Part shown: positions 1 through 10,835 of the stretch, piece after piece
How the letters are laid out: every line of letters starts with the position of its first letter
How positions within the stretch are numbered: position 1 is the first letter of the stretch
Origin: Pseudopyrenochaeta lycopersici
Lineage: Eukaryota > Ascomycota > Dothideomycetes > Pleosporales > Pseudopyrenochaetaceae
Assembly: GCA_003313425.1 (NCBI GenBank)
Contig: NHZP01000001.1
Location: forward strand, 2,108,001-2,172,000
Direction of reading: 5' to 3'
Length of the DNA stretch: 64,000 nucleotides
Notes under the pieces: generated by a model
The model's database searches: none
Told to the model about the DNA's origin: nothing
What the model saw: only the letters and a program-made list of their open reading frames with translations
Translations under genes and position numbers: made by a program

Positions 1-734
1 TTGGGGAGCCTGCTAGTCGTGGGACTAGTGTACCGCCCTTACCTGAATATTTTAAACAGCAAACTTCTGCGTCTTTCACTCCAGCAACGTACAAAGTGAA
101 ATCTATACCGCGAAAGAAAGGGGGGATGGTCAAGTCTTTCATGCCAAAGTCAAGCATGCGTCCTACTAAAGCTGCGTTTGAGACGCCCACAACATCCGCA
201 TATCAGCCACCTGTTTTAAGTCCACAGGCACTCCAAGGCGATAGCGAGACTTGGGATTTTCTCGAGCCTAGTACGTCAAGCGAAGTTACGAAATTGTTCC
301 CACCGTATAACCCAAATTTGCATGCGGGAGACTATCCTTATACCGGACACGCCACACCGAATCCTGGCGTAGGCAGCAGCAGCAGCAACAACAGCAACCT
401 CTTTGGCGGCCCTCTACAATCGCCATCAATGCCCGCTGGGATCAACCTCTTCTCTCCTGCATCATGGCCGCAACAGCACAGCTCACCTCTGCTTTCGGGC
501 AGTCACCGACCCCGAATGATGTATGGGGCGGCAAATCATGCCAAGAGGCATAGAGCTGACGATGTAAGCGATGGAGGAAGTGGAAATACTACTTTCGGGT
601 CAAAGCGGCAGAAGACAGGTTACGAGAGGGGTTCCCCGCCTGCTCAATCTGGTAGCACGGGAGGGGAAGGCGCGCTGGATATTGTTGATATGCTGCTTGA
701 GCAATGGACGGTGCCTGTGTACAGTGGTTTGTAG
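1..734 (+). CDS. Hypothetical protein, C-terminal part (5' end outside window)
   Basis: The reading frame is open from the left edge to a TAG at 732-734, giving the last ~244 residues of a larger protein. It has no start inside the window. The segment is low-complexity and rich in Ser, Pro, Gly and Asn, with a short poly-Ser/Asn stretch around 370-400. It carries basic patches (KRHRADD near 545 and KRQK near 603) that could act as nuclear localisation signals. The end is more ordered and hydrophobic (ALDIVDMLLEQW followed by TVPVYSGL), which may be a conserved tail. I do not recognise the family. A nuclear regulator is a guess from composition only. It converges with the acyl-CoA synthetase gene on the other strand. 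Confidence 0.6.
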   Translation, partial: GEPASRGTSVPPLPEYFKQQTSASFTPATYKVKSIPRKKGGMVKSFMPKSSMRPTKAAFETPTTSAYQPPVLSPQALQGDSETWDFLEPSTSSEVTKLFPPYNPNLHAGDYPYTGHATPNPGVGSSSSNNSNLFGGPLQSPSMPAGINLFSPASWPQQHSSPLLSGSHRPRMMYGAANHAKRHRADDVSDGGSGNTTFGSKRQKTGYERGSPPAQSGSTGGEGALDIVDMLLEQWTVPVYSGL

Positions 735-1038
735 TTCTGGCTGGAATGTGTCAATTTGGGTTCTTCATCAGACTCGGTTTTGTCTGATACCTTTTCGGCT
801 GTTGGTATTAAGCATGTTGTAATGACGGCGTTGGCAGAGAGCGTATAAAACGCTGTAGGTGAGAGGGTCTCTGGAGGCGCTCTACGTGCAGGATAGGCGT
901 TTGTGTATAGTTTTCGGCATTCAAGCAGCTGTTGTAGATCAGTACTGAGATTAAAATCACTGTTTCAGTGGATGGGAGTTCCAGGCATATGATTCGAGTC
1001 CAAATCGCGCATTCACTTATGCAATTAGGATGATAGCA
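735..1038. other. Convergent intergenic spacer
   Basis: This 0.3 kb lies between two gene 3' ends and presumably holds both 3' UTRs and polyadenylation sites. No other structure was seen. Confidence 0.5.
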
Positions 1039-3158
1039 CTATGTCAAACCCTTCCCTTCTTGTAGCATGGCGATGCCCATCTCCTTCAGTTTGAACTTTT
1101 GAATCTTCCCACTTGCTGTCTTGGGATATGTATCAACCCAGAACACGTACTTCGGAACTAGCCCAGGATTAGCTTCGCTCTGAGGAATATTATATTGAGA
1201 ATGGCCACTTACCTAAATGATGACTTAACTTTTCCCTCACCCAGCTCCTTACCTCATCTGCTGACACGTTCCCTTCATCACCAGGTTGCTTGACAATGAA
1301 GGCTGCTACCACCTCGCCGTAGCGTTCATCCGGAAGACCCGCAACGCTAACTTCGCTGACGGCCGGGTGGCCAAAGAGGCAATTTTCTACCTCGAGCGGG
1401 TGGATGTTTTCACCACCTTTGATAATCAGATCCTTGATTCGGCCGGTGATCTTCACATAGCCTTCTGCGTCCATGGATGCTTCGTCGCCGGTATGCATCC
1501 ACAATACGCCGTCCTCATCTGCGACGAGTGACTCGCGTGTCTTCGCTTCATCGCCCCAGTACCCCTTCATGACAAGGTATCCTGAGACTGCGAGCTCGCC
1601 TCGCTGATCCACATCAAGGACGCGAGTCCAGTCTGAAGGGCTGACAACTTTCGCTTTGACATGTGGTAGCAATCTCCCCACGCTATCAATTCGTTTCTCA
1701 ATCGGGTCGTCCGTTGTAGTCATACAAGAGACGGGGCTGGTCTCGGTCATGCCGTAGCAGATGGTCAGTTCTGTCAGATTCAAATTCTTGTGCAATTTGC
1801 GCATGAGTTCTGAAGGGATCGAGGAACCTGCTGCAATGCCAGTTCGTAGGTACTGGAAGCCTTCGTTGGGCACAGCGCCATGGGCCAGGAGGTCGAGTTC
1901 TGCAACGAACATGGTAGGGACGCCGTAGAGGGCTGTACATTTGTATTGGCGGACTGCTTCGAGCGTTGCTACAGGGTCGAAGGCTTCTTTTGGAAAGACG
2001 ATTGCTGAGCCATGAGTTGCGGTTGCCATGTACCCTAGGATGCATCCGAAGCAGCTGTGGCCTATTAGAAATTGCTTACGCCGAAATGCGAAGTGTACTC
2101 ACTGGAAGAGTGGGGGTGGACAGCACACTATGTCGTTTTCCGTCAACAGCATTCTATCCCCAATACTATTTCCATTATTCAATATACTAGTATGGCTCAG
2201 ACATGCTGCCTTAGGCATACTCGTTGTCCCCGAGGTGAACTGGATATTCACAATATCGTTCGGGTCCAGTCCCTGGTCGCCCAATGCGCTACCTTGTCCA
2301 CCATCTTCCAGTACATTCTCATACTTTGTCAGACTCTTGTGTTCCGCCAGGTCCAATCTTCCGTGCGAGTTGTCGACAAGCACTACCCTTTGTAGCGAAG
2401 GCACGAGTTCAGATTCGAGGGTCGAGCCGGAGAGATTGGGTATTAGTTGCGCGAGGAGGGGGGTATTGGGGCGTGGGTCTTTGCGTGGGAGGTTTGTTTC
2501 AGCGCCGATAATGAGGTGGGAGGCGGCGAGGTGGTTGAGAGCGGAGAGGACTTGCGGCGCGTTGAAAGCGGGATTCAAAGGGACCTGTGTTGTGGGTCAG
2601 CTTCTCATGATTTCGCAAAAGACCAACAATAGCATACCAGGATTGCTCCAAGCTTAAACAGTGCGTATGTAGTCTTTCAGAGCATCAGCATGTCCTCGTC
2701 AGGTTTGCTGAATGATGTCATACTGTAGCAAACTCAATATTGTTCCCTAGTGACACCGCAACCCTGTCTCCCTTCTTCACGCCCAGCTTCTGTAGCCCCG
2801 TTGCCAGGGCATTGGAGTCTCGGTCGAGCGCATCGTACGTCAGGCGTGTTTGCTGGTGATGTGAGATCACACTACAATAGTATGAGCTATGCTTCGTCGT
2901 GCGCTTGGGCAAGTCACTCACGCGTCACGGTCGCCATACTGCCTGACAATGCCCGCAAAGTGCTCAGGGACCGTCTGTTGGAGCAATGGCGGCTGTCAAT
3001 GTTAGTGGATGCCAATTGCACAGGACCAAAGCTTGCTTCTCTACCTCTGTTGAACCTGCTGCGAAAGCTCGGGTTAGCAGGCCACGACGCGTGTCACGTG
3101 AGGCTTGGAGAGTCCTCGCAGAAAGTCTTGAAGCACGAGCGAAGGCCGTCCGTAGCAT
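1039..3158 (-). CDS. AMP-dependent acyl-CoA synthetase (ACSF2-like), 7 exons
   Basis: Activates a carboxylic (probably medium- or long-chain fatty) acid through an acyl-AMP intermediate to the CoA thioester. The spliced product is about 600 residues. Visible motifs are the P-loop [11 protein letters not shown] (usual Gly replaced by Ser), PPPLF joined to HCFG across an intron, [10 protein letters not shown], the TGD motif (WMHTGD), [14 protein letters not shown] and the C-terminal catalytic-lysine motif [14 protein letters not shown]. The start ATG at 3158 opens a basic, Arg/Ser/Ala-rich leader ([17 protein letters not shown]) typical of a mitochondrial presequence. Introns were placed by frame and family fit: about 52 nt after GSTE, one after YGDRDA, one after IEFAT, one after KLGAIL, one inside PPLFHCFG, and one at 1158-1212 that joins SHHL to VPKYVFWV. 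The stop is at 1039-1041. Substrate is not determinable here. Confidence 0.88.
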
Positions 3159-3486
3159 CTTCACATTGAAAAGGCATTGGAGTGCAAGGGTGGCATTCTA
3201 TGCACTTGAGAGATGTGACAGGTTAGGGTGGGTTCATCGGAAATCAGCCGCGGTTCAGGTACGAATATGCGGGGTAGCTCCGTTCAAGCTGCGGGGGCTC
3301 ACACTGCCTGGATATCAAAAGTGACTTGAGAAGAGATGACTGGATTGCAAGCGCAAGACTTTGCAGCTGTCTCAATGGATACTTAAACTACCAACCAAAT
3401 GGTCTTGAGATGATATCGCCCCAGTTCTTAAGCCAACCAGAACACCAGCGATTGATCAATGCCATTATGGCAACCCAAGTCAAATA
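3159..3486. other. Promoter of acyl-CoA synthetase / 3' flank of Rab-GAP gene
   Basis: About 330 bp between two minus-strand genes. No clear TATA box or repeat was seen. Confidence 0.4.
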
Positions 3487-6400
3487 TTACCGCTCAAACT
3501 CCAACACTCTCCGGCTCGCGTCACTCCCACTCCTATTTCTACTACTCTTGATCTCGCCGCCCGTTCCATTCGGCGACAGAAGCTCTGGTGGCGGGGCGTC
3601 GGCCTTGCTCGTATCTACACCTGCCGTCTCCGCGCCTTCGAGCAAATCTGCATCCTTGGCGTTCTCCTCTTCCTCGTCCTCTTCCTCCCTTCCATGCCTA
3701 GCTTCCTTGTCCAGTTCTTTCTGCGCTTCGTCATACCTCCGTCTGACCTCTGCCGCCACACGCATACCATCATTGACAATATTGTCCAACATTCCCCTGA
3801 TGCCCTTGCCAGGCGGCACAACACCGACACCCGCACCGCCAACCACACCGCCCAAGCCACCTGTGAGTGAGGCTTGTCTACCAGCGTTAGAGAAGGTTGT
3901 GAGGTTGTGTGCACTCGATGCGGAAGGAGGGGTTTCGTCGGCGAGACGGAAAGAGGATGAGAAGCCCACTTCGAAGAATTGTTCTAGTACTTCGTCGGCG
4001 AGAATAACCATGCGGAAGGTAGGTAGAGTGATATGGAGGGGTTTGTTGGGATCTAGTGCGAGGTTTGCCGCTTTGGCTTTCTCGTTTCGCTCTTCGAGAT
4101 CAGACTCAGTGGTGTAATTCGATGGTGTAGGTGATAGAGGGTTCTTCTCGCGCTTATCGAACTTTGTGCCCGTGGCCTTTGGTGTGGGGGGTTCTGAGCC
4201 AAAGTCGATGAGATCGTCTTCATCGTCATCCCCGATGGCGAAGTTGTCCACGCCTTCCTTCGCCTGGTCCACGTTTTGGCTGTCCTGGTTTGAGGGATGG
4301 TCCGGATCAGCATATTCAAAGCATCTCCGGATGAAGGCAGACACGCTACTCAAGAACTGCTCGTCGCGATGGGCTCGCTCTGAGCTAGCATCTGAGCTTA
4401 CATCGGTAATGGAGCCAGATGGACTCAAGTCGTGAACACCTCTCCGTGATAGGAAGAGAAGAGCTTCGGATATCCTCAGTATTCCCTCTCGATCAACCCT
4501 ACCGTCGCCATCGTCATCATAGAGCTCGAAGAAGTAGCTGATGTTGGACATTATGTCCTTGGTCCCCTTGACGTGTGCAAAGCCTGTGACTACGTTCTGT
4601 AGTGACAACGAATCTGTCATGTCCGTATCCCATCTTCGGAACAGTCGTCGCATGAATTCGTGCTCGCCGGGCTCTGGACCTGACCCCCATGGTGACATGG
4701 GTGGTCGATTTCTCGTACTGTTTCCAAAATATGAGTGAGATGATTGGTTACTAGTGGCTTCAGGTGGTGAGCTCGGAGAGTCTGTGATTGCCCACTTTGC
4801 GATTCCTAGATTCGTAGTCAGCGAAATGGCGAGTCAAAATGTGCAAGTACATGACCTACCAGCCAAGAACTCCCTAAAAGCATCGTAATCCATCTGCGTC
4901 GGGCTAAGTCCAACAGCTACTCTGCCCTTCTCCGTGCTGCTGCCTGTAACGCCAGTCATCATTTCAGTAACCCTCATTTTACTGGCTTTCGCTTTTCGTT
5001 CCGCCTCTTGCTGCATGATCTCCGCTCTTTGCTGTCGTTCGTATAAGACGGCGTAAAATCTGTCATACAGGAAACCGAGATCCGTCAGACTCAACTTCTT
5101 GCTCTCCGGTCCCAGATTCCGGATTGATGTGCGCTTAGCAAAGTTCTCAATGTTCTCGAGAACGGCGTCCTTGTGCTTTGCTCGTTGCTCTGATATCGTG
5201 TTCTGAGTGATGCCGGCAAACTCCTTGAACGCTACAACCATGAGCTCTTGGAATCGAGTTACTGCTCGTAGCTTCGCGTTCTCCGACTTTGGATGTGCGG
5301 ACTCATCGAGTCTCGAAAAGTAAGACTTCAGTACCGAGATGAAAGCGCCATCATCTGAAGCGTCCAGAAGCTCTTCGCCATTAATCCGCAGAATAGCCAA
5401 GCCAATCTGAAAGAGAACCTTCGGTCCTTCCAGGAAAAATACGTCTAGAACCCGAAATGCAAAGATCAGGGGCATGGAGTTGATATACAGTGAAAGGAAC
5501 CAGGGCAATGAAACAACAGACAACTGCACGTCCGACTTTACAAGATGGTCCCATAGTATTGGCATGGTCTTTTCAACGAGAGACTCAAAAACCTTCTGGT
5601 CCAGCAATGTCCCGTACATGGTTTGCGAATAGTATCCGGGCAACAGGCGATCACACAGCACAGAGAGCAGGTAGAATGCCTGAGATTCGGACAAATATCT
5701 GGTCTCGTTAGAATATGATAGTTCCAGATCAAGGGATATACACACATCAGCAGCGCTGCCACCACAATATTCATTGCCTGGCAGTAGCCGACCTCCTCGT
5801 TCGTCCAACTGTACGCGGTCAAGACTCGTCGTAACCGGCCTATGCCCTCTTCGCTCTGGAAACCCGGATACTCTGGCAGACTTCGGTTCAGATCTTTTTC
5901 AATCTCGTCTATTGCCAGCGACTCCCGCCCCGAATACTTCTGCAATGTTTGGGTGTAAAGATTCGGGTTTTGGAGGCGGAGGAAGAAGGCTCCGGACGTG
6001 AGCTCCCACATTTCGCCGCGTAATCGATTAGGTAGACCGACACGAATGAGTTTGTGGAAGGTAGGTTGTCGAATAAGGGTAGCGCTTCGACCGTTGTCTG
6101 CTAAGTGTCAGAATGGGGTTACTCCACGGTGGAGAGTGCGTACCTCGAAGATACTCGCGCCATAACCTGATCTTTGTCGCATCACGCAGCTTTCGTGCAT
6201 TGCCAGGGTAGCGAAATACCATGCCCAGGCCAGTGTCCGGGTGCTCGCGCTCATTCTTGGCTTCCTCCCCACCTGCTTTTCGCTCCTCGGCGTTCTCCAG
6301 CAAATACTCAGAGTAGCAATGGCCAACCACTCTCCGCAGGTTCTCGACCTCCTTGACTCCTTCTCGCAGTCCTTTCTTGAGGGCATCGCAGAAGCGCTCA

Positions 6401-6951
6401 CAGGCTTGTCGCGACCCAGCTAGCTGGATAGTAAGCTTCTGGCCAGCAGGCGCTCGCGACTTCGAGTCTGGGATTCCGTTCCAAGTGGTGATGGCCAAAG
6501 CGAACATGTAGCTCTGACTATGCAGCCGTTCCACCCTCCGTATGCCGCATAGCGGCAGCGTAAAGCCGTTCCCAGCAGGGCCTGCGCCATGTGTCTGTCC
6601 AGTGAAGCTGCTTGAGGAACTCAAGCTGGCTGTGTTCACGAAGCTCGAACCCTGCGTCGAGAAGCAGAGGTACTGCTCGCTCAAGTGCAACTTGCCCACA
6701 TAGTGGTTGCCCTGGCTGCGGTCTTTCTCTGACGTGACGTCGCCGGTGCCCCTCGTCGAATGGTGGGGCTGAAGCGTGAGCTCTGCAGTGATTTCTTGGA
6801 GCGGGTTTTGGGAGTCGGGGAGGCGAAATTGGAGGCGAAACAGCGTCGCTTTCGAAGGTCTGCGGTCAGTCGTGGCGGGGGCAGCTATAGTGTTGAGCGT
6901 CGGTTCAATGTACTGCTGGGCCCTCTGCACCAGATTCGAAATGTTGAACAT
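3487..6951 (-). CDS. GRAM-TBC-EF-hand Rab GTPase-activating protein (Gyp2/Mdr1-like), 4 exons
   Basis: Stimulates GTP hydrolysis by Rab GTPases in membrane traffic. Exon 1 (6951-6144) has a GRAM-like region ([17 protein letters not shown]) followed by linker. Exon 2 starts the TBC domain ([20 protein letters not shown]) and contains both catalytic fingers: the arginine finger in [14 protein letters not shown] and the glutamine finger in GYCQAMN. Exon 3 continues TBC ([33 protein letters not shown]) and ends in FREFLAG. Exon 4 resumes as IAKWAITDS and carries an EF-hand loop, [12 protein letters not shown]. The C-terminal ~250 residues are acidic and low-complexity. The exon 3/4 junction (intron starting near 4859, GTAGGT) is clear. 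The exon 2/3 junction near 5710-5790 is not resolved because no canonical pair gives a perfect family match. Domain order matches yeast Mdr1/Gyp2 and animal TBC1D8/9. Confidence 0.88.
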
Positions 6952-7482
6952 GGCTTCGGACCAGCCAAAGGGATAGACTGGAAATAGACTATGTCACAGC
7001 GAGAGTATATGTGTGCTTCATTGCGCGGAGGAGAACAGCAATTCCCGCTGGTCAGCTCGCAAGGAGTATAAAACGGACTATATGCAGGGCTGAGCTGGTG
7101 TGGAGGTGTCGCACCTGCCACAAGCGCACAGACACCAACGAGGCTGAATATGGAGGGCCTTGGCAAGACACAAATGCCGGTCAATGACGCTTTGGGAGGC
7201 CGACCGGAACTTCCCTAGAGACAAAGTACGGGACTATGACACTTGAGGACACACGTCCACAGTGTTGGACGGGCACTGGAATCATGGGACAGTGAAGAAG
7301 CAGACGTGTAGCTGCGAGGTGAGCTGCAATAAGCGACCAGAAGTCACTCTCAAGTACATTATTTGCCTGCGAACTCCTGATGAACGCCAACTGTCGGTAA
7401 TTTTTTAGCTTCCACTTTTAGTATATGCCGATCTATGTCCTTTTCGGTCCTATTCACTCTTCACCTTTGCTTGAACCATCTT
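6952..7482. other. Intergenic region upstream of Rab-GAP gene
   Basis: 530 bp between the Rab-GAP start and the SDR stop, both minus strand. Short open frames here have no family resemblance or coding look and are not called. Confidence 0.4.
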
Positions 7483-8745
7483 CTAAGTGCAGGTATACGC
7501 TCCATCAACTCTCAGATCCGCACCCTATGATGTTTGTTAGTACATGGGAAGCATGAGGATGGAGATTCACATACGTTAACGTAGAGGCTGGCGTCGCTGG
7601 AAAGGAATGTGACAGCGCCCATCAAATCCTCTGGGCGCCCCATCTTACCAACAGGAATGAGCGACGTCCATTGCTTCTGGAGCTCTGGGTTATCGTCAAG
7701 GATTTTCTTCGTCCTGCAAAGATATCAGAATGAAGTCAATGATCAACCCTGCAGTACTTACAGTGCTGTGAGCATGTAGCCAGGCGAAATGCAGTTCACT
7801 CGAATACCTGCATGGGCCCACTCAACCGCCAAACTGGACGCCAAATGTCGGACAGCTGCCTTGGCCGCGTTGTACGGAGCCTGGGGTTGTGGAACATTCA
7901 CAATGGCACCTGACATGCTGCCAATCATGACGATGCTCCCTGGTGCCTTCCTCTCCATGAGATGCTTCGCTACAGCGACGGCGTACAAGTAGGTACCGTC
8001 AACATTGACACCCCAAAGTTTCTGTATGCGGTCATGAGGGTAAGAAATGGCATCGTAGTTCTCAGTGAAGCCAGCTGAAGTGACCAAGTTGTCGACTTTG
8101 TCGTGCGATCTCAAAATCTCGGCGAATGACTGGTTCACAGATGTCGGGCTTGAGACATCGCAAAAATGCGCTGTAACTTTCGGAACTCTGCGGCATGGGG
8201 TTAGCTAGAGTCAAGCACATAGTTTGGCAGACTCACTGGTCTGTGCCTTCGTTCTCCTTCTTAAAGAGCTCGATCAAGCCTTCCGCTGATCGCTGGGCTT
8301 CTTCTCTGTTCATGTCGACAATTGCTACATCTGCACCAGAGGTGACTAATGCCTGGGCCATCACGAGACCAAGGCCTCGAGCTCCTCCCGTAACCACGGC
8401 CGTCTTGCCCTCGAGGGAGAACGAAGCCAAAGTCCTCTTAGCGTGAATACCTCCTCTGCCCTGTATCGGCTTGGATGGAGGAAGGTCATTCTCCTCAGGA
8501 TATTCTACTTTGATGTCCTTTTTTGTTCGTGCGAACTGGCCCTCATGTTCACCACTCTCGCCAGGCTCGGCCGCTGTAGACCCTGCTTCATGATCATTCT
8601 CACCGGGCTTTCTTTCGAAGCGACTGGGTGAAGATGTGAAGAGCCGGATTGAGGAAGGCGCTGGCTGTGCAGGTCGTAGCGCTGCTCGTGGCGCTTGCCC
8701 TGTGGCAGCCCGGGCAGCTTGTCGGATAATCTGTGACTTGAACAT
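7483..8745 (-). CDS. Short-chain dehydrogenase/reductase with mitochondrial-type leader (D-arabinitol 2-dehydrogenase-like), 4 exons
   Basis: NAD(P)-dependent oxidoreductase of the classical SDR fold, about 370 residues. The cofactor motif is TGGARGLG (exon 1). The catalytic serine lies in MIGSMSG and the Tyr-Lys pair in YNAAKAAVRHLA, followed by GIRVNCISPGYM. Polyol (arabinitol/sorbose) dehydrogenases are the nearest remembered relatives, but the substrate is inferred. The ATG at 8745 was chosen because it opens a leader rich in Arg and Ala without acid residues (MFKSQIIRQAARAATGQ) ending near RLFTSSPSRF, a plausible mitochondrial cleavage region. A ~70-residue charged linker separates it from the SDR core. 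Three introns were read by eye: GTGAGT after GTDQ's CA, GTAAGT inside LTAL/TKK, and GTATGT after SLYVN. The last exon ends at 7483 with GADLRVDGAYTCT. Confidence 0.85.
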
Positions 8746-9560
8746 GATTGTGGAATTCAATAAATTCAAGTGGCGTACGAAACAGTAGTTTCGACGTAGA
8801 GGGATGCTCGCTTTATACAAAAAGTTGGGATTGTGGAGCTATCGTGAGTCGTCGCGACGAGGAATCTAGACTGTTTAGATGTGCCTCGTCACGATGCTGA
8901 GCTGCTCGGGTCGCCAAAGGTCGGCTCGGAAGCTGGAGCAAGCCAAAAGAAAGTAGTTGGAATCAGAATGAGGATTTCACGATGTACACTCGGCTCAGAA
9001 AATTATTTCAGAGCTCTGATAGCTTAAGGTTTGCTCCCCCACCGAGTGCTATTTTGCTGAGGGCCATGACGTCGATTCCATGCAGGGAGAGCTTTGGCGA
9101 GCTCAAACCGCAAGCGATCTCCCCTCCACGCCCACATGTTGGCCTGTCCTCTATCAACGTCTCCTCTTTTTCTCACGCCGTTGTCTTCGATTCTCCCCAC
9201 CCAAGGATATTGTGGGTAATAATCGGGCCTTGATTGCCATAATAGGGACCGAACCAACTGCGCGTTTTCGACACCGCTACGATTCGCGCCGTCTCCGCAA
9301 CCTCCGTTCAGTAGCTCCCTTGTGCGTGAACTACCCCTGCTACATCACCCAACCTGCTGTCGGCTTTCACGAGTACATGTGCTTTAATATTATAGAATCA
9401 TGTCAGTACCTACTTCTTATTCGGGGGCATATCGCAGTGACAAGTTCCGCCATATCTCCAAAAACTTGGCCCCTCCTCTCTGGCCATCGCATAGTGATGC
9501 TGCACCCTGGCCTCTAGCACTGCTGACAGAAGGGTAATCAGCATCCTACTCTAACTTATA
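8746..9560. other. Divergent promoter region between SDR and 5-phosphatase genes
   Basis: 815 bp separates the two divergent starts. Apart from the TATAAAG near 8811 no convincing element was found. Open frames of up to 145 codons on the plus strand (about 9080-9517) lack any recognisable protein character and are treated as chance. Confidence 0.4.
8811..8817 (-). promoter_or_regulatory. TATA box (TATAAAG) of the SDR gene
   Basis: On the minus strand TATAAAG lies about 66-72 bp upstream of the chosen ATG at 8745, a normal distance for a fungal core promoter. It supports the downstream Met rather than the frame opening at 8820. Confidence 0.45.
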
Positions 9561-10832
9561 ATGTTTGAGCTGTATCTCCTCACTTTTAATTGTGCACGCA
9601 CACTGGTGGAGCCCCAAGCCTTCGCACCTGCCTTCTTCGATGCACTCCCCAAAGGTGCCCCCGTACCCGACCTTGTCGCCATATCGCTGCAGGAGGTTGC
9701 TCCTATCGCCTACTCGTTCCTCGGTGGATCATATCTAAAGCCCTACTTCGACCGCGTCGCTACAACCGTCCAGCTTGCAGCAGATGTACACAGCCATGGC
9801 AGCGAGCAATTGGAGCACATTGCAACACGGAGCCTGGGCATGACGGTGCTCATGATTTTTGCTAAGCCAAGATTTGCGGAGAGGATACAATGGATACAGT
9901 CGGCAGGTGCTGGTGTCGGATTCTCCAACATGGGCAACAAAGGCGCCATCGCAATGCGTGTCGGCTTATCCTGCCCAGGTTCAGATGACACCCTCGACCT
10001 GACCTTTACTGCGGCTCACCTAGCGCCCATGGAAAGCAACGTAGAGCCTAGAAATAAGGACTGGGAAAATATCGTTCGAAACCTCGTCTTCGTCAACAAC
10101 GACGACTCAGCATACAGCTCGAGCGAGGAGCGGCCGCTTCTTGCTTCTTCAGCGGAGCCACCAGCTGACCACAACGGTCTTTTCACAGCAGGCAACCATG
10201 TCTATTTCTATGGTGATTTGAACTACCGAACCCACGACAGACCACCAGGAGCTGAAGACCATAAGACATATCCTCAACCAACAGCACTGGAGTCTTCGCC
10301 ATTACATTTCTCACAGCTGCTTAAGAACGACCAACTTCTGAGAGAAAAACAAGGCAATCGCACTCTACACGGTTTCCAAGAAATGCCAATCAACTTTCCA
10401 CCAACTTACAAGTACTCCACGTCACACGACTCGAAGAGCGCAAGCGGGGACGAGAAGTGGGTGTGGTCCAAACACCGTTACCCTTCTTGGTGCGACCGGA
10501 TTCTTTATTTACCTTCCCATGCTTCGTCGAAGCTGGAGCCGCAAATATATACAGCCCTGCCCATACAGAAAACCTCCGACCATCGTCCAGTAGCCTTGTC
10601 ACTACGAGTCGAAGATACGCCCATCCCACGGGACGCCAACGATGTTCGTTCTCAGTCTCCATTCCCAATCAACCCACATTGGCGGGCTAGAAGAGATGCT
10701 GCTCGGCGCTGGGAGGTCATTGTGGGCGTATTATCGTATCTCACTCTAACTGGCGAAGGCAACGCTATCCTCATCACCGGTGTCGGAGCCCTTTTGGGTA
10801 GCTTATGGTTGGCTGGGTGGTTAAGTAGGTGA
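9561..10832 (+). CDS. Inositol-polyphosphate 5-phosphatase domain protein with C-terminal membrane anchor
   Basis: Single-exon gene, 423 residues, of the endonuclease/exonuclease/phosphatase superfamily, IPPc branch. It removes the 5-phosphate from inositol phosphates or phosphoinositides. Key motifs in order are LLTFNCARTL (family start), ISLQEVAP (metal-binding Glu), GNKGAIAMRV, AAHLAPMESN, the signature FYGDLNYR, PSWCDRILYLP and KTSDHRPVALS with the catalytic His. The last ~36 residues form a hydrophobic stretch (LSYLTLTG...ILITGVGALLGSLWLAGW), suggesting a tail anchor. There is no Sac1 domain, so it is not a synaptojanin-type protein. The ATG at 9561 directly precedes the domain. Confidence 0.9.
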   Translation: MFELYLLTFNCARTLVEPQAFAPAFFDALPKGAPVPDLVAISLQEVAPIAYSFLGGSYLKPYFDRVATTVQLAADVHSHGSEQLEHIATRSLGMTVLMIFAKPRFAERIQWIQSAGAGVGFSNMGNKGAIAMRVGLSCPGSDDTLDLTFTAAHLAPMESNVEPRNKDWENIVRNLVFVNNDDSAYSSSEERPLLASSAEPPADHNGLFTAGNHVYFYGDLNYRTHDRPPGAEDHKTYPQPTALESSPLHFSQLLKNDQLLREKQGNRTLHGFQEMPINFPPTYKYSTSHDSKSASGDEKWVWSKHRYPSWCDRILYLPSHASSKLEPQIYTALPIQKTSDHRPVALSLRVEDTPIPRDANDVRSQSPFPINPHWRARRDAARRWEVIVGVLSYLTLTGEGNAILITGVGALLGSLWLAGWLSR

Positions 10833-10835
10833 TGC

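Noticed and set aside
9080..9517. 145-codon plus-strand ORF before the 5-phosphatase
   Set aside because: No family resemblance, uneven composition and within a divergent promoter.
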